Origin: Intestinibacter sp.
GTDB lineage: Bacteria > Bacillota > Clostridia > Peptostreptococcales > Peptostreptococcaceae
DNA: 9,095 bases
Direction: 5' to 3'
Assembly: GCF_022780145.1 (NCBI RefSeq)
Contig: NZ_JALEXO010000095.1
Span: 1-9,095 of the forward strand
How positions within the stretch are numbered: position 1 is the stretch's first letter; each line of letters starts with the position of its first letter. The notes beneath the pieces were generated by a model. That model was not told the origin of the DNA, did no database searches, and was given only the letters and a program-made list of their open reading frames with translations. The translations under genes and the position numbers were made by a program. Positions 5,527 to 9,095 of this stretch are shown here, piece by piece.

Positions 5527-6330
5527 CTACCTACGACTATTATAAAACTTCTCAACTAAATTAACAGCCTCATACATAACCCACGCACAAACAGCTAAAA
5601 CAAATACACCCATCATAACTATATCTAATTTAAACACCTGGCTGCCGTATACTATCAAATATCCTATACCATTTCTAGAGACCAAAAATTCACCTACTAT
5701 TACTCCGACCCAAGACAGACCTATATTGATTTTAGTTATATTTATCAAATTACCTATATTGGCAGGTAAAATTAGTTTGTTTAATATCTGGATTTTAGTC
5801 GCTCCGAAGCTCTTTAGCATTTTTACCTTTTCCTCATCTACATTTATAAAATAATTATAAGCAGATAAAATAGTAACAACTATGGAAATCGTCACAGCAG
5901 TAACTACAATTCCCTTCATATTAGCACCTACCCATACGATTATAATAGGGGCTAAGGCAGTCTTAGGAAGTGCGTTTAATACAACTAAAAATGGATCTAG
6001 AACCTTAGATAGCTTAGGTGACCACCAAAGCATAATTGCAATCAATATACCTAGACCTGTTCCTATAAATAAACCCCATACTGTCTCATATACAGATGTC
6101 TTCACGTGTATAAGTAGTTCTCCGTTTCCCATATACCTCATGAATAAATCGTATATTTCAGTTGGCTTACTAAATAAAAACGTGCTAATAACACCTCTAT
6201 TAGCTAGTATTTCCCAAATCGCCATTAAAAATACCAAAAGTAGTATCTGTATGAAAAATATTTTTACTTTTTCTATTTTTATATCTCTTAGATATTTTTT
6301 GTATCCTACAGAGGTTTTATTGTTGTTCAT
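5527..6330 (-). CDS. ABC transporter permease, NitT/TauT (SsuC/TauC-like) family
   Basis: This 267-residue inner-membrane subunit of an importer has a short cytoplasmic N-terminus and a first membrane segment at about 23-43. The BPD_transp_1 core follows: SVYETVWGLFIGTGLGILIAIML (79-101) and LNALPKTALAPIIIVWVG (118-135). The EAA-type loop that contacts the ATPase, EEKVKMLKSFGATKIQILNKLILP, spans about 166-189, and VGEFLVSRNGIGYLI lies at 212-226. These are the marks of the nitrate/sulfonate/taurine importer family, which in Firmicutes also includes thiamine-precursor (HMP-like) importers. The ATG lies inside the end of the ATPase gene (14-base overlap), after the ribosome site AAGGAGATAG, which indicates translational coupling. 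No substrate-binding protein gene is adjacent, so the substrate is open. Family call is firm. Confidence 0.92.
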   Translation of the reverse strand: MNNNKTSVGYKKYLRDIKIEKVKIFFIQILLLVFLMAIWEILANRGVISTFLFSKPTEIYDLFMRYMGNGELLIHVKTSVYETVWGLFIGTGLGILIAIMLWWSPKLSKVLDPFLVVLNALPKTALAPIIIVWVGANMKGIVVTAVTISIVVTILSAYNYFINVDEEKVKMLKSFGATKIQILNKLILPANIGNLINITKINIGLSWVGVIVGEFLVSRNGIGYLIVYGSQVFKLDIVMMGVFVLAVCAWVMYEAVNLVEKFYNSRR

Positions 6331-7072
6331 AATTATCTATCTCCTTCCATAGGATATCAAAATAGGTTTGGAATTTCGGTACTTTTCTACATTTAAAAGG
6401 AGTTCTATCTTCTTTTAAATCTTCAAACTCTATTTTGTGCTCGCTTTTTATAATAGAAGGTCTTTTCGAAATTACAGCAATTTTATCGGACATTGCTATA
6501 GCTTCACTTATATCATGTGTGACTAATAGAGCTGTCTTATTTTCATTTTTTATAATCCTATAAACATCGTCATTTACCATCAACCTAGTCTGATAATCTA
6601 AAGCAGAAAAAGGTTCATCTAAAAGAAGTATATCAGGGTCCACTGACAGAGTCCTAATAAGCGCGACTCTCTGTCTCATCCCTCCAGACAATTCCTTTGG
6701 ATACATATTCCTGAATTCCCAAAGCCCATAAGTCTTCAACAATCGCTCTATCCTCTCGATAGATTTCGCATCCTTGCGTTTCATAATCTCAAGCCCTATG
6801 GTAATATTATCCATTATAGTTCTCCAATCTAATAAATGATCCCTCTGAAACATATATCCTATCGTACCGTTTATATCGACCGTACCAGAAGTAGGCTCTA
6901 GTAATTTTGTCAAAATGTTTAAAATAGTAGATTTGCCACTGCCTGATGGTCCAAGTATTGAAAATATCTCGCCCTCGTTTACGTGAAAGCTTATATTTTT
7001 TAACACCTCCATCTCGCCATCTTTAGTGTAAAAATTTTTCGTCAAATCTTTTACTTCTACTATTTTCCCCAT
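6317..7072 (-). CDS. ABC transporter ATP-binding protein, NitT/TauT (SsuB/TauB-like) family
   Basis: This 251-residue cytoplasmic ATPase drives the importer whose permease overlaps its end. All nucleotide-binding motifs are present: Walker A GPSGSGKST (41-49), Q-loop Gln76 in YMFQRDHLLDW, signature LSGGMRQR (128-135), Walker B ILLLDEP (148-154), D-loop SALD (156-159) and switch His186 in LVTHDISEA. MFQxxxLLxW and the THDISEAIAMSDKIAVIS segment are typical of SsuB/TauB/NrtD-type ATPases. The C-terminal extension past 205 is short and carries no recognisable regulatory domain. The start ATG has a strong GGGGGTGAC ribosome site 4 bases upstream. A promoter candidate lies at 7110-7138, directly after the terminator of the Ltp-repeat gene. 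The substrate cannot be assigned. Confidence 0.95.
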   Translation of the reverse strand: MGKIVEVKDLTKNFYTKDGEMEVLKNISFHVNEGEIFSILGPSGSGKSTILNILTKLLEPTSGTVDINGTIGYMFQRDHLLDWRTIMDNITIGLEIMKRKDAKSIERIERLLKTYGLWEFRNMYPKELSGGMRQRVALIRTLSVDPDILLLDEPFSALDYQTRLMVNDDVYRIIKNENKTALLVTHDISEAIAMSDKIAVISKRPSIIKSEHKIEFEDLKEDRTPFKCRKVPKFQTYFDILWKEIDNYEQQ

Positions 7073-7109
7073 GTTGTCACCCCCTATGATTTACTTGGCA
7101 TAGTTTATA

Positions 7110-7138
7110 TTATTAAAGTTTGAAGTGTTTTGTACCAA
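7110..7138 (-). promoter_or_regulatory. Candidate promoter of the ABC ATPase-permease operon
   Basis: On the minus strand, TTGGTA (complement of 7133-7138) is followed after 17 bases by TAATAA (complement of 7110-7115), with TATAAA directly downstream. The ATPase start codon is about 38 bases further. The -35 box begins inside the T-tract of the preceding terminator. Confidence 0.45.
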
Positions 7139-7188
7139 AAAAAAAGAAAGTTAAAAGAATATATTAAACTTATTCTTCTAACCTTCTT
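7137..7188 (-). terminator. Strong intrinsic terminator of the Ltp-repeat gene
   Basis: In minus-strand RNA an 18-bp stem (7171-7188 with 7144-7161, two G-U pairs, 9-base loop) is followed by a run of T (complement of 7137-7145). It starts 11 bases after the stop codon of the Ltp-repeat gene. It separates that gene from the ABC operon on the same strand. Confidence 0.9.
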
Positions 7189-7198
7189 ATGATTATTT

Positions 7199-7906
7199 TT
7201 AGTCAAGATGATCTATAGCATATTGAGCCTGTTTTTCTGTAAATTGTTCACCATAATCTGATGTCAACTGATCGTAAATTGCAGATTTAGACATATCCAT
7301 AGATTCTTGATAATCCCTTGCTTTTTTTAATGCGTTTTCTTTCCAATCGGCGTCTACATTATTTACAGCGTATTTTGCTTGTTTTTTCGTAAATTTCTCA
7401 CCATAATCTGATGTCAGCTGATCGTAAAGACCTGCTTTAGACATATACATAGTATCGTTGTATTCCTGTGCTTTCTTCAACGCATTTTCCTTCCAATCAG
7501 CATCTACATTGTCCACGGCATATTTGGCTGCGTCTTTTGAAAATTGTTCACCGTATTCTGATGTTAGTTGGTCATAAAGTCCGGCTTTAGACATATTCAT
7601 AAGATCTACATATGATTGTGCTTTATTTAATGCAGATTTGTATTCTGTTGGAACGTCCTCGTCTTGTTTTGTGTCTTCTTCTATATCTTTGCTTTGAATT
7701 TCTGATGCATCTTTTTCTTCTGCTGCGCTTGTTTCATTTACTTTCTCGCTTTTTTCTTCAGTAATTACTTTATTACTTTCAGTAGCTACATTTGAATCCT
7801 CTGTATCGCCACCTCCAACAGCTCCAACGATAACTATGACTACAATCAGCCAGAACCACCATTTCTTATAAAATGGCTTTTTTACTTTTTCATGTTTACT
7901 CTTCAT
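7199..7906 (-). CDS. Membrane-anchored surface protein with three Ltp repeats (PF07553-like)
   Basis: I start this 235-residue protein at ATG 7906, because GTGGAGGGATACAAA supplies a GGAGG site for it; the GTG at 7921 overlaps that site. A basic N-terminus and KKWWFWLIVVIVIVGAVGG (about 14-32) form a membrane anchor, with no lipobox cysteine. An acidic, Glu/Ser/Thr-rich linker follows (about 33-88). Then come three repeats of exactly 50 residues, starting at 92, 142 and 192, each with ALxKAxxYxxxMxMSKxxxYDQLTSxYGExF and QAxYAxxxxDADWKEN. They match the host cell surface-exposed lipoprotein (Ltp) domain. The best-known member, Ltp of Streptococcus phage TP-J34, blocks superinfecting phage DNA entry. 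Many chromosomal proteins carry the same repeat with unknown roles, so an anti-phage role here is inference. The gene is a single unit with its own promoter and terminator. Confidence 0.88.
   Translation of the reverse strand: MKSKHEKVKKPFYKKWWFWLIVVIVIVGAVGGGDTEDSNVATESNKVITEEKSEKVNETSAAEEKDASEIQSKDIEEDTKQDEDVPTEYKSALNKAQSYVDLMNMSKAGLYDQLTSEYGEQFSKDAAKYAVDNVDADWKENALKKAQEYNDTMYMSKAGLYDQLTSDYGEKFTKKQAKYAVNNVDADWKENALKKARDYQESMDMSKSAIYDQLTSDYGEQFTEKQAQYAIDHLD
7202..7633 (-). repeat. Three in-frame 150-bp tandem repeats inside the Ltp-repeat gene
   Basis: Units lie at 7484-7633, 7334-7483 and 7202-7333 (the last one cut short by the stop codon). The segment T/CTCACCATAATCTG and its variant recurs at 7247, 7397 and 7547, exactly 150 bases apart. 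Conservation is high at both DNA and protein level, which points to relatively recent duplication or ongoing recombination between units. Confidence 0.9.
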
Positions 7907-8187
7907 TTTGTATCCCTCCACATGTTTTTTATGTACATTTATAATTATATCATAATTTTTACAATTTATATTAGTAATTACTCTAATTCCATTTATTTAC
8001 ATTTGTATACATATTTTTGTACATGAAAGAGGTTTTAATTTTTAGTTAGTGTTTTATTTTTTGTGTTGAATAATAATATTATATTTTGGTTTTTAATAAT
8101 TATTTTTAATATAATTTCCTACTAGGATTTTATTTCTAAAATTAGAATATTTTACCTAAAACAGTATAAATTAACACAAATAAATTG
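7907..8187. other. AT-rich divergent intergenic region
   Basis: No gene is visible in about 300 bases between the divergent Ltp-repeat gene and the 72-aa gene. It carries both promoters. It also has small palindromes with no assigned role: AGTAATTACT (7973-7982), TGTATACA (about 8004-8011) and TCCTA-C-TAGGA (about 8117-8127). Base composition is extremely AT-rich, so chance palindromes are expected. Confidence 0.45.
7944..7952 (-). promoter_or_regulatory. Extended -10 promoter of the Ltp-repeat gene
   Basis: The minus strand reads TGATATAAT, a perfect TATAAT with TGn extension, about 38 bases before the ATG at 7906. There is no good -35 at the usual distance. The same nonamer precedes the S8 protease gene. 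Confidence 0.6.
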
Positions 8188-8193
8188 TATAAT
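8188..8193 (+). promoter_or_regulatory. -10 box candidate for the 72-aa/DUF116-like unit
   Basis: A perfect TATAAT lies 32 bases before the ATG at 8226. No convincing -35 box sits 16-18 bases upstream. The position is right for a short leader carrying the AGGAGG ribosome site at 8211-8216. Confidence 0.4.
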
Positions 8194-8225
8194 ATATTAA
8201 TAAACAATCGAGGAGGAAATAACAC

Positions 8226-8444
8226 ATGACTAAAGAAGAATTAAACCTTATAACAGAAAAAGCATTCAACAATCTACTAACACATAAATACTCTTCAGAG
8301 GAACTAATCAAACGCATAAACGAACTTACTGAAGAAAACGGAGAATTAAATCCAAATCAATTTGCGATGTTTTTATTCTACCAAAACCTAGAATTTACTA
8401 AAGATTATTTAAACGATATATTAAGCGAAATAATTTGCAAATAA
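8226..8444 (+). CDS. Uncharacterised 72-residue soluble protein
   Basis: I do not recognise this protein. Coding is well supported: a perfect AGGAGG site lies 9 bases before the ATG, a TATAAT stands upstream, and the composition is that of a normal protein. It is acidic overall and has no membrane segment or signal peptide. Its sequence suggests three helices: residues 3-17 (KEELNLITEKAFNNL), 23-37 (SSEELIKRINELTEE) and 43-70 (NPNQFAMFLFYQNLEFTKDY...). A single Cys lies near the end (ICK). The following gene begins 31 bases downstream in the same direction with no terminator between, so the two are probably co-transcribed. A small regulatory or partner protein of the downstream product is possible, but nothing in the sequence proves it. 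Confidence 0.7.
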   Translation: MTKEELNLITEKAFNNLLTHKYSSEELIKRINELTEENGELNPNQFAMFLFYQNLEFTKDYLNDILSEIICK

Positions 8445-8474
8445 AAAATATTTTTATGTGGGATGTGATTTAAC

Positions 8475-9095
8475 TTGATAACATATTCATTAAAATCTGA
8501 AAATAGTGATTACGAAAAATACTATTTTACAATAAAAAAGCTTGGAGATGATTTAATCGACAAAACTTTAAGCAAGTCTAGTAAATACATAGACGACTTC
8601 AAGCTTTATTTAAAATCTAAAAATATTGAAGATCCAAAAGACAGCAAATACTACTCTATTGAGATTATTCTAATTGGAGTTTTATTTAGAGAATATAAAG
8701 ATTACATTTTAAATTTTAAACCATACCTATCTCCCATATACAATATTTTAAATAAATCTAGAAATTCTAAATTTAAACCTCAAATCGATGTCATTCGCGG
8801 TAGGATAAATACTTCGCTATATTCTAAATCTCAAAAATTAGATAACCCCTATACTCTAAATAATTTCTCGAGGTTAATTAAATGGTTAGATGCAACCTAT
8901 GATTTTAAAGATGAAGTTTTGAGACTAAATATCTGGCATCAATTTTTAAAAGAAAAAGCTTCACAAACAAATTATATAAGCGACTTTTTTAACTTAACCG
9001 ACTATTTAGCTTCATATTTAAAACATATAGGAGATGAAAATTTAAAATGCTACTTGCCAAATTTAGATAATTATTTGAATAGCTACCTAAAAACT
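8475..9095 (+). CDS. N-terminal part of a probable DUF116 family protein (cut by window edge)
   Basis: The frame stays open for 207 codons from TTG 8475 to the right edge. An in-frame stop (TGA 8466-8468) lies just upstream and no ATG is near, so TTG is the best start; the ribosome site (GGGATGTGAT) is weak. The protein begins ITYSLKSENSDYEKYYF. Later it has EIILIGVLFREYKDYIL, FKPQIDVIRGRIN, LNNFSRLIKWLDATYDFKDE followed by VLRLNIWHQFL, and KCYLPNLDNYLNSYLK. This order of segments matches my memory of the N-terminal region of clostridial DUF116 proteins, whose C-terminal part carries Cys-rich metal-binding motifs. That part is outside the window, so the assignment cannot be confirmed here. 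DUF116 has no established function. There is no signal peptide, and the protein looks helical and cytoplasmic. Confidence 0.6.
   Translation, partial: MITYSLKSENSDYEKYYFTIKKLGDDLIDKTLSKSSKYIDDFKLYLKSKNIEDPKDSKYYSIEIILIGVLFREYKDYILNFKPYLSPIYNILNKSRNSKFKPQIDVIRGRINTSLYSKSQKLDNPYTLNNFSRLIKWLDATYDFKDEVLRLNIWHQFLKEKASQTNYISDFFNLTDYLASYLKHIGDENLKCYLPNLDNYLNSYLKT

Noticed and set aside
5882..6352. 156-residue plus-strand reading frame
   Set aside because: It is antisense to the ABC permease gene, whose family motifs are clear. It has no ribosome site and no recognisable domain.
7202..7633. CRISPR-like or non-coding repeat array at 150-bp spacing
   Set aside because: The repeats are in frame and encode a protein domain with conserved residues. 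There is no short repeat-spacer structure.
7907..7921. GTG at 7921 as the start of the Ltp-repeat gene
   Set aside because: The GTG overlaps the GGAGG sequence that serves the ATG at 7906. It would have no ribosome site of its own.

Overview
The window is AT-rich DNA with strong GGAGG/GGGGG ribosome sites, frequent TTG starts and compact hairpin-plus-T-tract terminators. This is the style of a low-GC Firmicute, most likely an anaerobic Clostridia member. A lysoplasmalogenase-family (YhhN) protein, a PF06541 membrane protein and a probable DUF116 protein fit that placement. The genus is not determinable from this sequence alone.

Layout. Positions 1-249 (minus) hold the N-terminus of a transposase-like zinc-ribbon protein cut by the window edge. 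Positions 503-784 (minus) encode an orphan phage-type holin with its own promoter and terminator. Positions 900-2969 (minus) encode a secreted subtilisin-family (S8) protease with a prodomain and two C-terminal Ig-like repeats. A 330-410 bp divergent regulatory region separates it from a YhhN/lysoplasmalogenase membrane protein on the plus strand (TTG start at 3379). A bidirectional terminator at 4042-4079 separates that gene from two minus-strand genes: a small membrane protein with two CxxC knuckles, and a PF06541-family membrane protein. Next come a plus-strand GNAT acetyltransferase, a second bidirectional terminator, a minus-strand ATPase-permease pair of the NitT/TauT ABC family, and a membrane-anchored protein with three exact 50-residue Ltp repeats (PF07553-like). 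The right end, after a roughly 300 bp AT-rich divergent spacer, is a plus-strand pair: an unrecognised 72-aa protein and the N-terminus of a probable DUF116 protein running off the window.

How the genes fit together. Only two groups look co-transcribed: the overlapping ABC ATPase and permease, and the 72-aa gene with the DUF116-like gene. The others are mostly single-gene units bounded by their own terminators. Two genes are phage-associated by family (holin and Ltp repeats) and one is transposase-like, but there is no prophage module around them. The ABC pair lacks a substrate-binding protein in the window. I do not see a convincing new multi-gene system. The best leads are the orphan holin beside the protease gene, the Ltp triple-repeat protein, the structured leaders of the protease and YhhN genes, and the 72-aa/DUF116 pair.
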